Positions 1 to 14,400 are shown, numbered from the stretch's first letter. The stretch: DNA of 64,000 nucleotides from Cyprinodon diabolis (GCA_030533445.1 CM060080.1:36284380-36348379); one strand, 5' to 3'. Notes: generated by a model from the letters alone, not told the origin. Numbers and translations are program-made.

Positions 1-3000
1 TCTTTACAGCAGCTTGACCCATTCTTGTTTTGCAAAGTAGATGCAGTTCAGATTAGATGCAGTCAATGAATATCAGTCTTTAAGTCTTGACTGACTTCTA
101 ACTGGATGTTGTTCTGGGCTTTGACTAGGCCATTTTAGCTCTTGACAATTTATCTAAATAATTTTACTGTAGTTTAGGTTGTATTTTTATGGTAATCTTA
201 AGTCTCCCCTAGCCTCTACAATATAGATAATAGATAATATAGACAATAGATATCCAATGTTGGTCATCGAGGCCCTTTGTTAATGATTTTCAATGATGGG
301 CAATAAGCAAACTTTTACTAAACTGCAATTATGTGAATTAGCTATGTGCTAAAGCACGCAAACATCTTGCAGGACACTGGCCCTCAGGGACCGACTTTGG
401 ATCTGCTCTAACAGGCCTTAGGTTTTCACTCTATATTGCCCCACATATCCTCCAATAGGCTCTAAGAATCCCTCAAAATGCAGCCCTTCCCTGCTGAAGA
501 CACCACTGCCTACTACCCTTGTAAGATGGTGTGTTCAAGGAAATTGGGTTTTTTTTTTTCTCTAAAAATAATGTTTTATTTTGGACCCATTATCCCCTTC
601 TAAGATGCTGAACATGGTTTGTTTTATACAGGGCTTATTTTGGCTCAACGGTGGGTTTGTTTTGTTGGTTAACTAAAAGTCAGAGCTAGAAAGTGCAGTC
701 GACGGATTTTCCGACCTTAGCTGGTCAGTTTGGTTTCTTTCCATAATCTGCTGATCAACTGAACAGAGCTCTGTGAGATGTTTAAAGCTTGAAATAATAT
801 TTTGTAGCCTACCTCTGCTTTAAATATTATCTAACAAACCGGGCCTTCACCAAACAGCTGAATTTATGGTGCAATTAGATAACACCCAGATGGACCCGAC
901 TTACTAATTAGGCAACTACAGGGCAATTGGCTTCACTGGATTTTATTTGCTAATATCAGAATAAAAGGGGCTGAATTCAAATCTACACCACACTTTTCAG
1001 ATTTGTATGTGCAGAAACGGTAGAAAACAATCTGTTCTATCTTTTACTTGCAATTCCCTCGGCTTGTTCTGTTGAAGTTTGATACGTCAAAATTCCGATA
1101 AACTCCCTTAAATTTTTTTAAAAGTTTTTACGCTTGCTTGAGGTGGTTTTTGTTTTTTGCAAAAAAAGAGTTGATGTACAAAACGGGAGATGGAAACACA
1201 TTTTTCGAATAAGCTCCGATATTGCGACCTTTTAATGACATGACTGATCAGCTGTTTCTGCTGTCGCCGTCTTCCGGAATCTTACCTTTATGCGTGTATA
1301 CATGGCTGGAAGTGGAATGGCCATTACTAACTGCGTGTGTTAACGTAAGAAAAACTTCCCCCATAGCAACACATTCAGTAAAACTTTCCGCAATAACTGA
1401 TCTGTGGTCAGGGGTTGGTTGTGGCCTCTGCTTCCAGTTTACTATAGCTGTGGCTAAAGACATATTGTGGACAACAACCATAAGACAGAATTATGCGTTG
1501 CAATGCTTAGGTATTTCACTTCAAACCAATTACAAAGAGCAAAAACTAACATTTCTAACTTTTAAAAGTTCACTTGAAATTCAAATTTCAGTTGAATGGA
1601 AGCATGCCTACCTTACAGTTCTACTCTACTGATACTGCATTCCATTTACTCTGGAACTATCGAGATGAAAGTATTTAAATTGTTCACCTCATGGCCACTA
1701 AGCCCACTGCTACAACATAGCAATGAAAACAAGAATTTTATGCAGTATCTTGTCAATACATGAAGCATTGATATATCTTGTTTTATAGTACATGCATGAA
1801 AATAGTCAAAGCAGAAACATTTTATTTCTGTCGATGCAAATAGCAGCAATATTAAATGCGGACGTCTGGAATTGTCCCGTTGCCCCACATATCCTAACTC
1901 GTAATTGTTACATGTGGCAATGTTCAAATTGAAATTTACTTCTTGGAGGTCTGAAATCTTGATTTCAGAGAACAAATGAAACACAGTATCAGTGTAACTG
2001 TAGCACATAAAAGCCTAATTGAAGTTTGTTCAATTTAATATGAAAAATGTGAAGAAGTTCAGGTGGTCTGAATATTTTGGCCATATGATCTTTTTGTACG
2101 TTCAATGCAGTAGAAGTTCTAAAAGATAACTGAGTTTGATTTTTCAGAGGCTTAGAATTCACATTGCGGCGACAAGTATAACCATAGCCTGTTTTACTGG
2201 CACAGGGTATCGGGTGGGTTGTCATCGATGGGTTTTATGGGATGTAGATTTTCAGGTGGGCTGTGTTTTGTCTTTTATGTGTTTCTAAACAAAGCATTTA
2301 TCACGGCCTGGCCTGCACAGGCGTCTCCAGCACTAGCTAACGTTGTCTGGGTCGGGTGACTTTTGGAACCATGACTTTCTCTTGTATGAATGTACCACTG
2401 GCCACCCACCTCTTTGTTGTTGTTTTTTTTCTGTATTGTCATGACTGTGGTCACTTACAGTACCTTCTGTCGGACTGGCAGGATTTCTCAAAGGCTCTGA
2501 GATTCTAAAGGAAGGCGGGGTGAAGGGTGGGAGGGGAGGGCAGGTGAGAAAAGGAGGCGACACTCAAGTTGCATGACCACTGTGAAACCTTCAGATCAAA
2601 CTTGTTTCTATTGATATATTTTTTCATGGTGAAAAAAAACAAAAAAAAAACAGAACATAATCTTACAACATCCCGCTTCAACTCTCTTGCTCTCCTTGAG
2701 AGTTTTTCAGACATCAAAGGGGGGGGGGAATTCAGACTCTTTCCTCACATGGGTTCTCCTGTCTGGGCTCTCAGTCGTTGATGGATTAGCTCGGGCCGGA
2801 AAGATAAATGGACCCGCAGGGCGAAACTGACTGGAAATCGGGCCCCTGGAGCCCCACTCGGATCACGACGGACGTAAACAAGGACTGAAGCTGATCCCAG
2901 GTCCGGGGGGTTAAACCAATAAAGGAAGCACATAGACTGTGGCAAATGAGGCGAGGTGTGTAAACGTGTGAGGTAGCATCAAAAAGACACACATACGCAC

Positions 3001-6000
3001 ATGCACGCAGGCATATACACAAACACTTCAAGCGATGGTAAAAGCACACACAGACAGAAGCAAACAGTGGAAGAAAGAGTGTTTGATTGAACTCAAACAT
3101 TAAGAGTAAGCACTGTTAACACACACACACATGCACACACACAGAGCAGCCCATGAACAGATAAACACACTTTCCAACATACATGCAAAAAAAGTGTGCA
3201 GTTCTAGGCATTTACAAAAACATGCAAACGTGTACAAAACACAACCAAGGGGAAAATGCTTGTTCCTCTATTCCATCTGATTTTTGTAGCATTTAAAATC
3301 ACTGTTAAATACTCCTTTGTGGGATGCAGTGATGGGTTATAGCCTCTGACGGATTACAAAAATACTGTATGTGTCTTCTCTTCTACTGTCCCACTGATAC
3401 TGTCCTTCGAGATTTTTTCTTTTCTCTTCCCCGGTTCGTGATCCACGGTTGATAGCGGTAGGATGCCTCCAGGTCTGAGCGTCATGTATGGATTTGTCTC
3501 CTTTTCTGTTCATGGTGTTTTTAGGGCGGCCTTTTCGCTGCTGAGGTCGCTCCGACAGACGAAGGCGTACACAGAAGTCGGCTAAAGGAGAAAAACAACA
3601 CAAATAAAGATTGTCTTTTGTCTACTTGAAAACAACCCGCCTGAGTGGAGTTTCTTCAATAGAAATGTGAATTAATTCCCTTTTTTTTATGCGTTCCACC
3701 CCTCCAAAGGGCAGATGATTGTATTTATGTATTAGACTGCACCTGGGCCTTTATTTGCCTAGTCTATCTTCCTCTGATGTCAGTCTTGGAATAGAGATTA
3801 TTGAGCTCTGCCAGTCAAAGCATGAAATTATTCAGAAGAAATCACCCTCTCTCATCTTCAGCTGTTCCCCCCTCAGGGAACTGACAGATAATCTGAACTG
3901 CTGACTACGTGGAGGCAAAATAGCTTGATAGCCTTTCCTCTTTTGTTTCTATCAGATCTTTTGCATGGTGGCTGGTCAATAATGGGGATTAACAAAGAGC
4001 ATGTGTTCAGATGTTATTCTGGGCTTTTAATTGTCTTGGTCAGTTACTTTTCACAGTATTACATTTTGAAGGGATATATTGTCTTTTTTTACTGCACTAC
4101 CTTGATTTTATAGATAGAGTTAACAGGTTACTTTAAAAATGTTGTGTATAAAATGATCAGATTTTTAAAATACACCATTTAAATAATACTAAGTGGCAAT
4201 CACAAGAAAACGGTGTCAAGTTTTATTTCTCTGTGACTGTGTTTCCATGTTTTATTCATGCTTACAGGAGCTGGAACCAAGATACAACCAAACTTCGCAA
4301 CTTTATAGGGGCTCTTGCTGGCCTTGGGTCTCAAAGATCATCCCCGTTTTAACAACACAGATATACCGAAGCTCTTTGCATACATTCCAGATTCATAAGA
4401 TGTTAAACCCCAAATTATTCATATCCCTGGCAGATTAAGCTTTAATCAGATTTCATTTTAATACTACACTTTCCTCTTTAAAATTAAGTTTAAGGGGTGG
4501 CCCAGACTGAGTTCTGACTAGAACTGGAAACGTTGAGGACTAAGGACTTGGAGCTTAAATCAGCAAAATATCAGTGAAAATATGTAAAAAACTGATCAGC
4601 AATTATGATTTCGATTGGTGTTATCGTTGTTAGAAATTCTATTATTGAGAAGGGTTTAAATCATTTTTGAAACAGCTTTTTTAATTGAATTGCATTTTTT
4701 TTTAATCACGCTCCTCTCACCCTGTTTTATTATATTTAGAGATATAGATGCCTCGTTTCCTATTAAAAACAGATATCTTAAGTGAAGGGAGATCGTTTTA
4801 ACCCTAAATTAACCAGGTGGCAATAATTTTGGGTTAAACCATGCAGAGGGGTGAAGAAGATAAAGGATGGAAAACTTAAAAAAAACAAACATCTGTCTTT
4901 TCTCTGTTTTTAAATCCTTGCAAGATCACATGTCAGAGTGACTGTGATTTTCTTTGTCTATTTAAAGCTTTATATAAAGTTGCTACGCCCCCCTTCCCCA
5001 CACAGATGAACAGAAACTATGCCTCACAGGTTTCAGCAACTTTAAATACCATAAAGCACCACATCTATTAAACAAGCAGTCATATTAGCTATCGGAAAAT
5101 AAATCAACTTTGTGATTTATCAGTGTAATTAAACACATCTAAGGTAAGGCATGAATTACAATGGCAATAATTTTAACTCATAATTCATATCTAATACAAG
5201 GATAAACACAGAACACCTACCTGCTTACTGAAAGTTATATACTAGAGGTCTGGAACTTGCTTGAGAGCTGTTCCAGGAAATAAGATGATTGATCTCTGAC
5301 TTATCTAAAATAAAAGGGCCTAATGCAGTTCAAGATGGCTTTCATATAACCAGAAGACAGCACAGAAAACACGGAATTCAATAGAAAAAGAAAAAAAACA
5401 CTATTGGTTTGAGAAAGCTTCTTTATTCTGGCTGAATTAAGAGTTATATATTTACTGAGACCTGACCTTTGCAAAAAAAAAAGAAAGAAAAAGAACTATA
5501 TCCTCCCTTTTTTTTAAAATATTTCTTACTGGAGTAGTGCTATTGTTATGGTAACGGCCCAGTTTAGTCCCAAATGATTAAGGTCAGTGGTACTGGAGGT
5601 CTGACCATCCTGAATAGCTCCTTTTATGTTGGTTTCCTTTTTCTTAAAATTATCAAACTGTGAGGATCTTATCTTTCTTATTAAATAATAAGAAAACCAT
5701 TTATAATTATCATTTTATCTCTTATTTCAATGATGTATCATGTTTCTGTGATTATTTCTGTCACATTAAACCTCATACCTCCCTTCCTGGCCCCGTAAAG
5801 TTACGCGTAATTGTGAGGGCCTTAGCTGCTCTGGTCCTATACCTCCATGGACCAGCACTGATTCTTAGGTTAAAAAAGCAAAACTCGAGCTATTGAACTT
5901 GCAAAATAAATATACAGATAAAATAATTTTATAACAGTTGTTCAATTCATTTCCAATGAAACATTTGGCAGGCTGTTCTGGATTCAATGGATTATCTGAA

Positions 6001-7812
6001 ATCACATTAAAGATATAAAGTACTTTAGAGCTCACTTAACTCTAAAGCAGGTTAAGTGTTAGTTTTAATTCAACAAAATCTTCAGAGTTTTGCTCAAACT
6101 GTTTCTTGGATCCACCAATGCTCTTTGACATTTCTGTCCACTATCCTCCAGCACCGTTATTGCTCTTGTTTGATCTTCAAAGCACTCTGGAATCTTTTTT
6201 GAGAAAGGCTGGAGAACCGGATCCATGGGGAGCCTCTGTAGTTCACCCAGACTCTTTGCCCCTGGTGGAGCTGCTGATTCCTACCACAGCAGGTTAGGGA
6301 TTGATAACGGCATGAGTCATTTACTGCAAGTCCCCCCCCCCATCCCCTTTCATAGGGTTCATCAAATAAAGGCTGCAGAAAACACCGAAAAAATATAACA
6401 GGGAAGTATCGCTTCTCTAAAGGGACCAAACTCACAGTTAATAGCAACCTGAATCATTGACATTAAGCAGGGTTTTCCTGTTGGGCTTTCAGAGTAAATC
6501 TCTGGCATCATATTATAAAAAGGGGGAGGATAAAAACACAAGCAGGGTCTTATGGGGTTCATAATATGATTTTATAATAGACTCATAAAAATTTGACAAC
6601 TGCAGGCTCTAGGGCCTCAGTGCTTTCACCTCACAGTGAGTGGTACACAAACACAGACTATTTTGGTTAGGTGAACACATTTTTTCTGACTCCACTAAGA
6701 TACTTGCTTTACAAAACTGTCCTTATACTTTGATTTTTTTTTCCTATTATTTGGCTTGTTCTAACCACAAATTTGTTTTATTAAGATCTTCTGTTATTGA
6801 GCTAAATAAAGAAGAAAAACAGTCAAATTTAAGGGTATTGGTAGACTGGAAACTAATAGGAGGTTCTGCAACGTTCTGTTGAGGTTAAGGAACGAAGTGA
6901 GCTAAAAAGAAAAGCTCTTAATCTACATGCATTACACATTTTCTGGTAAAAATAATGTAAGATATAAATATTGGGGTGAGTCGATTTTACCTGACAAAAT
7001 GCAAAAGAATATAAAAGGTTTAATTACTCCTGCAAGGATTTTTATTATAATTTAAAAATAGTTCCTGTGAGACGCACAAACATTGAGACAGGTTCAGCCT
7101 TTAGGTTCTCTGTGTGTTCAGCTCACAATGAGTGATCAAAAAAATACAGACAGTTTGGGTGCAGCATGCAGGATTGCACAATTTGCACAGAGATACCATA
7201 CCTTCCTGCATCCTCTCACTAAATCCAGCAGAAAAACCTGTTTGGTCAGTTTTTGCAACAGTGTTCCAATGTCTTAACTCTGACAGATTTTCCCAGACTT
7301 GATGCAGTCTAGAAAATATTATCATAATCTTTAGACTTATGAGTTGTGTTACTCTAATGTGAAACCCTGATCTGTTAGGAAATGGTTACTTTACAAAATA
7401 AACCAGAGTTCAACTAGCTTCTTTTTTTTTTTTTTTTTTATTTCTTAGATAGATCGTGCCAAAAACTAAGTGCTCATAATGTAATATCAAATTCCTTGTA
7501 TATATATTTATATTTTTTTATTTATGTGTAAAATTAGACAACAAATTATATGGCTAATTAGAGCTTAAATAAATGACAATTTGAAACCTGAAGTGTTTTG
7601 CTACGTTTTGGAAGTGTTGAAAGATACAGACAGTTATTAAAATCACAATTCAAATAGATAAAAGCTGATGCCAATACTAAAAAAACAAAACAAATCCAGT
7701 TTTTCTGTGTTGATGTAGAAGGTTTTACATTGGATCAGTGAAAGCTCCACGTTTTCTCGTTTTTTCCTGTGATAATTTAAAAAATATTTACAAAACCTAT
7801 AAACAATGTTCA
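1..7812. other. Upstream intergenic region, no gene recognised
   Basis: I found no open reading frame here with a recognisable domain or a credible exon chain. The first 150 bases resemble part of a dispersed fish repeat (wording like gactaggccatttta), but I cannot class it. The stretch about 1080-1500 has a composition unlike its surroundings and may be an old transposon fragment. A short minus-strand frame at 3510-3581 with a good acceptor is discussed under findings. The rest is AT-rich unassigned sequence with short A/T runs. Confidence 0.5.
3120..3143. repeat. Short (CA)n microsatellite
   Basis: An interrupted run of CA dinucleotides lies inside a broader CA-rich stretch of about 2960-3240. 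It is simple sequence with no coding meaning. Confidence 0.8.
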
Positions 7813-7817
7813 TATAG

Positions 7818-8692
7818 TGTCATGATCTGGCCTGTTTGCTCTCCCTTAATTAGTAATTCCTCTCACCTGCCCTCTTCCTTCCCTGCCTCAATTATAATTT
7901 ATTCCCCTCACCTGTTTCCTCTGGTTTATATTCAGTTCAGCCTGAGCATTCAGTGCCAGATCATTGCTTGTCTTTCTGTCAGTCTTTCTGTTCAGTTTTT
8001 ATTTGGTTTGTGTCCTGGATCCTAGCTGCCAGTGGAAAGAGGGTTTTAGTGTTTGTCTCGTCTCCTGATCGTCCACTGTTCCTCCCCTGCGGAGTCCTCT
8101 GGGTTTTGGCTCATTATGGGGGGGGAGGTTCAGTTTTTATCCAAGTAAGCCTGGCTCCAGGAAGGAGACCAGTTTAAAGTCCTGCTTCAAGTTCCGGTTC
8201 CTTCGTCCAGCCTCGGCTACCCTCTTCCACTGTGCCTGCCTGTCTGCACCTGATCCTGTCTGCTCCTGTGCGTGACCACCTGGTCATGCTTCTGGTCCCA
8301 GTCAGACTCTGAACCCTCCTGGAAGCCTGTGCATGCCTGGAAGTCTGGATCCTGCCACCTGTCTCTGTTCCTGTCTGTTCTGGATCCCTCACCAGGATAA
8401 GCTTCCAGCATGACCTCTGGGACTGCAGCACTGGGGACATTCGTGGTCTGGACTGTTAAACCTGGTAAGTGACCAACCCACATAATCATATATCAGTTTA
8501 TCGTGGTCACTTACCTGTGTTTCCTCCCCTAGAGTGTCTGAGATTGGGCGGTGCCCCCCCCCCCCCCCCCCCCCCGCCTGCAGTGTCCGTGAGCCACAGC
8601 TCCGCTTTTGTTTTTATTTTAATAAACCTTTTGAACTTTCCTACTGACTGTCTCTCCTGAATACTGGGTCCATCTGTCCCCTATTCATGACA
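7818..8692 (+). mobile_element. Solo LTR of a retrotransposon (Ty3/gypsy-like size and target duplication)
   Basis: The 875-bp unit starts TGTCATGATC and ends TTCATGACA, the 5'-TG...CA-3' termini of a long terminal repeat with short inverted ends. It is flanked by an exact 5-bp direct repeat, TATAG (7813-7817 and 8693-8697). An AATAAA signal near 8619 suggests plus-strand transcription. No gag or pol frame and no second LTR lie beside it, so it is best read as a solo LTR left by LTR-LTR recombination. Short frames inside it are not genes. The superfamily is inferred from the 5-bp duplication only. Confidence 0.75.
8554..8575. repeat. 22-base poly-C tract inside the LTR
   Basis: Twenty-two consecutive C residues lie inside the solo LTR. 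Assembly length at such a tract is unreliable. On the opposite strand it is a G run that could form a quadruplex. Confidence 0.9.
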
Positions 8693-8697
8693 TATAG

Positions 8698-11055
8698 CTT
8701 TGTTTTTTCTGTAAAAATATAGCAGGTTGCATTTATACTTCTAGCAGAAGAGCTTAAAACTTTTTGTCTCCCAAAAAACTGATCTTGCCAAGGGTGGGTG
8801 CAATTTGGAGATGTGTACCCTTCCAACTCCAAGCACTTCCTCAACAGACCATTATATGTTCAATTGCGGCCTGCAAATAAGCTCATGAGGTGTAGCACCA
8901 CATCATGGTCTTAACCCTGCATAAAGAGGGTCCCATTTATATGCAATTATTCATATTTGGCCCCAACAAGGGTGAAATGTATATGAGGAAGATTCTGGAG
9001 CCACAGAATTTTAACTTCCCTCGTCCTTTTGCAGGACACAGGGCAATGACCTACTGTTGTAGAGTTAAAACATTCTGAAACATTTAAATCTTGCCTTTTT
9101 ACCTCTTGAGGCTTTCTTTACAGTCCCTTCTCTTCCACCATAAGGGGATATAGATACTGTTAGCATACAAGATTCAGCAGCTTTGCTTTAAATGGGCTAT
9201 TTGAAACCTCTGACTTGCCAATTTTGACAGCATGATGCAAAGAATATACATATAAGAAGTGTTTTGAGGGGGAACAGGTTCATGAATAATACGGATTAGT
9301 TTGCCCCTCCTGCACAAAGAAAGCTAATGGCTATTGATGTCTCCAGTTTCCAACAAATTGCTTCATATGAGAGCTCAATTTTAATGGAAAAAAAAGTGTG
9401 GAGTCAAGCAAAGAGGAGACAATGGAATGAAATGATCTCCTAATATTAAGATGCACGCTTGGTCAGCTGGTTCTTTGTCCTGACAATTATTAAATAGGGG
9501 AGGAATTAGCCCAATGTAAAATTAAGCTTGATCAAGCAAGTTCTTGAAACATTCCCACATTCCCAAAGCTTGTGAGATGAAAGATGGATCAGTGATACAA
9601 CTGGAGCGGAGCCAGAATTTACCAGATGTGCTCCTTGAAATCATGAGAATGAATCCAGCACCAAGTCACAGACATGCATGCTCCTATGTACAGTCGTAAC
9701 CCTGCTACTCTCATCCAGATCTAATTAACCACTTAATTATTTTAGGGCATTTTACTGGCCACAATACACATGGGGAAAAGAACAAAATTAGCCTGTATGA
9801 TGTTCGTTTTGGCAAACACTAAAAAACAAAGCCAGGAAGTACGGATGGAGACCTCTCAAATATCTGTTCTTTTTCTCCATCCCTCCATCTCTTGTTCTGC
9901 TGCTCTCCATCTCTCCCTGACACATCATTAGACTGCCGACTAATCTATTCTCCGCTCTTCCTTGTACCTTTGTCTCCTCATATTCGACTAACAGGCATGA
10001 TTTTGAAATTACGGAATTAGGGCAGCACTCCCATTTCTATTAATGGGGAAAGGCGTGATGAAAGAGCTTGATCCTGAGCGTGCAATTTTTGTAGACTCTA
10101 ATACATGTCCTCTGACTCTACAGTTCTTTCTCTCCCCCACATACACATCTGCTACGGGAGAACACACACATTACACCTTAGCTGTAATTATAGATGAAAT
10201 ACTAATTCTTAGCTCTTCAAGCACTGCTGGATGTGGCTTGAAATGATGACAGCATGAATGTTAACTATAAAGCACCCCTCCATCCATAGACACACAGCAA
10301 AGACACACTTGGAAAAGTCCAGATGGTCTCTGTGTTATTGCTGAATAATGCATGCTATGTAGACTCTATAAAAGTAAAATGTGCAAAGAAGGCGAGTCAT
10401 CATTCAGGCACTATGGGCAGTCTGCTTGGGGCAGCTTTGAAGCATGATTTGTCTAAACTTAAGGCTGTAAATGGATGTTTTTACCATTAGTATTTAGTTG
10501 TAAGTAGGACAGCCATTCTGTAGTTAAAGAGATACAAAGCTGATACTCATGCTGGCTTTTCGCCAAGTATCTGCAGTCACCTTGAAAATGGGTTTTGTGG
10601 TTTAAAGCATAAATTGGGAATAACACAGCAGAGTCAGAGCTAGAGGCTCAGGTTTCAGAGCATCTGAGAACCACTATGAAAAAATATCTGGTGTTGTGTT
10701 TTAATGTAGGCTAAAAATACCCAAAGGAGAAGATGGGGGGAGGAGGGGGAGGTCCGGGTGAAGGGTAAATGCTGCACTCATGTGGGCAAACTGAGCAGTG
10801 CCTTTTTTTACCCTCGAGTCGAGGCAACAAGAGATGCCTGCCATCATGTGCTGCGTTTAAGTGTCTATTGTATATACGGATTGTAAAGTGATATATATAT
10901 ACTGTATAAAACTATATATAAATATAGCTTTAGGCTTAGAAAAAACTGTACATTTCAAATAAGCACCCTCAACAATGAGCATCTATAATTTTATATGGAA
11001 GTCATTGAAAAAGAAAATGGCAAGAGTTAGACAAAGCGAATGTATCTGAGGGTAA
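8698..11055. other. Intergenic DNA upstream of snap23
   Basis: No gene or structured repeat was recognised. Around 10,890-10,930 there is a (TA)-rich stretch just upstream of the presumed snap23 promoter. It is simple AT sequence and not a confident TATA box. Confidence 0.5.
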
Positions 11056-11059
11056 TAGA

Positions 11060-11400
11060 TTTTCCGACGACACACAAACGCATCAGCAGACTTTCACGTT
11101 CGTTCATACCACACAACTGAACGGAGCCAGTGAAGGAATTCAGGAGTGACCAGCGCCAAGTTTACATACCGCGAAGAAGGAGGAGTTTCCCCTCACCTGG
11201 TTAACAGTAAGTCTTGACTACCTTGTCAAATATCTGGTCATTTTATTTCTCCTCTAGGCGTAGTTTGGGTGTCGTTAGAAAGTTGACGGGGAAGCGGAAC
11301 TAGCGAGCTAGCTGGACGTTAGCTAGCTTACAAGTTTCTCCCTCTTCTACGGATCTACCGCAGAATACATGAGAAACACCGCAACGTTTTAAACAATGTA
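11060..11400 (+). promoter_or_regulatory. snap23: Putative snap23 promoter and non-coding 5' exon
   Basis: Local CpG content rises sharply compared with the AT-rich flanks (clusters such as ccgacgac, acgttcgtt, ccgcgaag). A consensus donor (ACA|GTAAGT) follows 11,206. A second possible non-coding exon lies between an acceptor near 11,260 and a donor (AAT|GTAAGA) near 11,397. The ATG exon of snap23 starts with an acceptor at 17,914, so an upstream untranslated exon must exist, and this is the best candidate in the 6.7 kb before it. Inference only; no transcript evidence. Confidence 0.4.
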
Positions 11401-14400
11401 AGACAAATCTTGTTCGTTTGTTTCTGTACTTTACCGAAAACTATTGTGTCTTTAAAGTTTGTTTGGTGGAGTTAAGTTTGTACCTAGTTGGGTGTGTTTT
11501 GACTGTGTTCTAGCTAGTTTTAGAGCCGTTTGGTTAATATTCTCCCATCTATTGTCACCTGTTTCTCCATGTGGGACTTACGTGTTTATCAGGTGCTTTT
11601 ATACCTCGTGGTCTCAGTTTAAATGTTACAGTGGTTATGATTAACAAGTCCTGTTTACCGGTGGGTAAGTATATCTTTGTCATCTGCAAACTGGGAAATA
11701 AAACGTCCAGTCTGGGACTTTTCAGCATGATGTCATAGGTCACATATGGATGAGTGTTCATAACAGTTACCAACCCTAATGAATGGCTTCAAATACTTTT
11801 ATGAAAAAACAATAAGTTATTTCTTTAGTGTGAGGGGTTTAAAAAGATGGAGAATGGGAATGCTTTGTAAAAAGTTGTTAGCAACGTGACCAGAATAAGA
11901 AAATACGTCATTTAAAGTTCATCAGTGAGATCTTGAGGAACAGGTTTGGGCAGAAGAACTAGAAAATGCGTTTCCCTGTTGAGGTTATTGTTTTCTATCT
12001 ACTCTCTTGGTGGTGCAGTGAGGATCTACATACAGCATGAGTGGGTATGTCTGCAAGACTTAATTATTTTTTTCCTCCCGTGTCTGCTCATTTGTTAAAT
12101 CAAGTTGTGACCAAACAAACCCCAAAAACATTTATCCCAGATTGGTTTATGTGTAACCTGTTTTTGGAAACTAATGCTCCTCGAAAATGAAAGGAAAGCA
12201 TTATATTGGTCTTTCTTTAAATGATCATTATATTACCAATAAACATAAGAGTATTTTTACAAGTTGTAATTTGGCAAATTTCTATTGATGCTTGTTTATA
12301 TTTCTCATGAATCTAAGTTAGAGGTAGAATCCACATTTGTTAGGCCCATGTTTGACCCACTTTTATACAAAAGATACTAATGTATAAAATAATTTTGTTT
12401 TATTTAAAACATTCCTCAATTGCTAGAGTAATATTTTCTATGGTTGTTGCAATGTTATCTATAATGGTTGTTTATTGCTATCTGTAGCTAACTTTATATA
12501 TAGATTTAAGCAAAAGTATAGAACCAACACATGATAAATCTAAAATTTTTAGGTTATGGTGACTGGGCAGAATGGAGACCCTTTTTTATTTATTGGTTTG
12601 ATTTTTATTTTTTTTTAAAGAGGGAAATGGGTATAACTCAAATGCTGTCTTCAAAGATGTGCCTTTACTTTATACAGCATGGGTGTCATTTTTCACGTCC
12701 ATATAACCACATTAGTTTTTCCGGTTAGTGGATTAAAAGTATTGTAGCCTTTCACATTCAGCAAACAGGTTTTGAAAACAATCTCTTTGCTGCTTTTATA
12801 TAAAAAAAATATAGTTCAGTATTTAAAATATAGCATGTTGGTTAGGTCATATAAAAGACAATGTGTACTTGGATATTTTGAAAATTGCATCGTTTTGAGA
12901 AGAAATCCTGCTTCTCATTGAAGTATTTCCCAAATTATTGTTTATAGATTACAAGTAAAATGTGGCCTTTTTGGAATCAGCTGATCAGCATGGTGTAGTT
13001 AGGTAGAGGACAGTAGGTGCCATCTTAAAAATAAAAAATAGAGAAAAATCTACCTCAGTGGCACTTTCTTATTGACTTTCTAACTAAACAACCCTTAAGC
13101 CATTAAAACAGCTTAACAATGTCAATGTCGAAACTATTTTTACAAACTTTACTTATCCTGTCAATGCTCATCAGTTTTAGACAATGCTTCATATCTGTAT
13201 CCTCTTCATTAGATAAAGATATGGTGAAAATCCAGGAGACTGCTACTCAGTCTTAAAAATATAGTTTGATGTTGATGTTTTCCGGATCTGGATGAGTGGA
13301 AAACTTTTCACACTTCTGTTTCCAGAATTTATTACCTCTCATTATTTAAATTAGGGGCCTCCAACATGGATTTCTGATTACAATGTGGCAGTCACTCCTA
13401 GCCCTGGCTCTTTATTGATATAAAAAACAGATCTGTCAAGGCTTATAAATAAAAAAAAATAAAAAAAAACTTTTTTACAAAAAAACTTTCACTTACACTA
13501 GCAGGATAAAGGAGTTGTTTGTTTTGTTCCATTCTGCAGTTTTGTTGTAACGTAGCAAGCTAGGTAAAATAAAACATCATTAGTCTTCATGTTCTCTTTC
13601 CATAAACGAGGACTGTTATTGATTTGTTCTCACCCACCAGCCCAATGACCAAGCATACTTTGTGGTTCTAAACAAACTTTAATTGGCAAAAGTGAAGCAA
13701 AAATTGACCTTTGGATTCTAAAGGTCGCTGACCCTTTAATGGATAAAAAACACTAGTTAACATTTTTATCATTCTGTATAGGATTTCTTCAATCATACGA
13801 AACTTTGTTTAAACCAACAGATTGCATTAATGTTCTCGGAATAGCATCTGCTTAATAATGAAAGTAACAGAAATATCTTTGTTTCAAACCCTTTATTTGC
13901 AGCACTTAACTGTCTAGCTTCAGGTTTTCCCAAGTACTCAAGCATTTAATAATACTTGTGTCATGTATTTAGCTACAAAGCTTTAAATCCCACACAGGAT
14001 TGTTGGTGGTAGATTTTAGTGTGCATAAGAAACAGACTGTTGTTAAAGTCGGAAAAGGATGAGAACCAGAGATATTTACCCAAGGCAAAACTTAAGAGGA
14101 TAGTATTTTTAATATAAATTTATTACTTTTTATGTCAGACTTAATTCTGTCATTAAAACTTCAATTGAACTGGTTTTGACAGCCCTATTAATATGTTTAG
14201 TTTCTCTTTTACCTCCTTATAAACCTTCACTCACTCTTATAGGTGTAAACCTCCATCTGTGTTGTGCCAAATGTAATGATCTGTCAGGAAAAAAGCTATT
14301 TTTTGTAAAAACACGTGCCCTTTAATATATAAATGTAAGCTTACAGCTACCCATTTTCCACCTCATTTCCCCCTGCCGTAGGTTTGACAAGGAAACTAAA

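Noticed and set aside
1222..1632. 136-codon plus-strand frame
   Set aside because: No recognisable domain, no exon partners and an atypical composition; more likely a chance frame or old repeat.
3337..3603. 88-codon minus-strand frame
   Set aside because: Very basic and low in structure; a different frame after the same acceptor looks more protein-like, and neither has supporting exons.
6106..6297. 63-codon plus-strand frame ending near a GT donor
   Set aside because: No similarity recognised and no neighbouring exons; the donor-like end is probably chance.
8174..8489. Overlapping minus-strand frames of about 90 codons
   Set aside because: They lie inside the solo LTR and show no retroelement or host domain.
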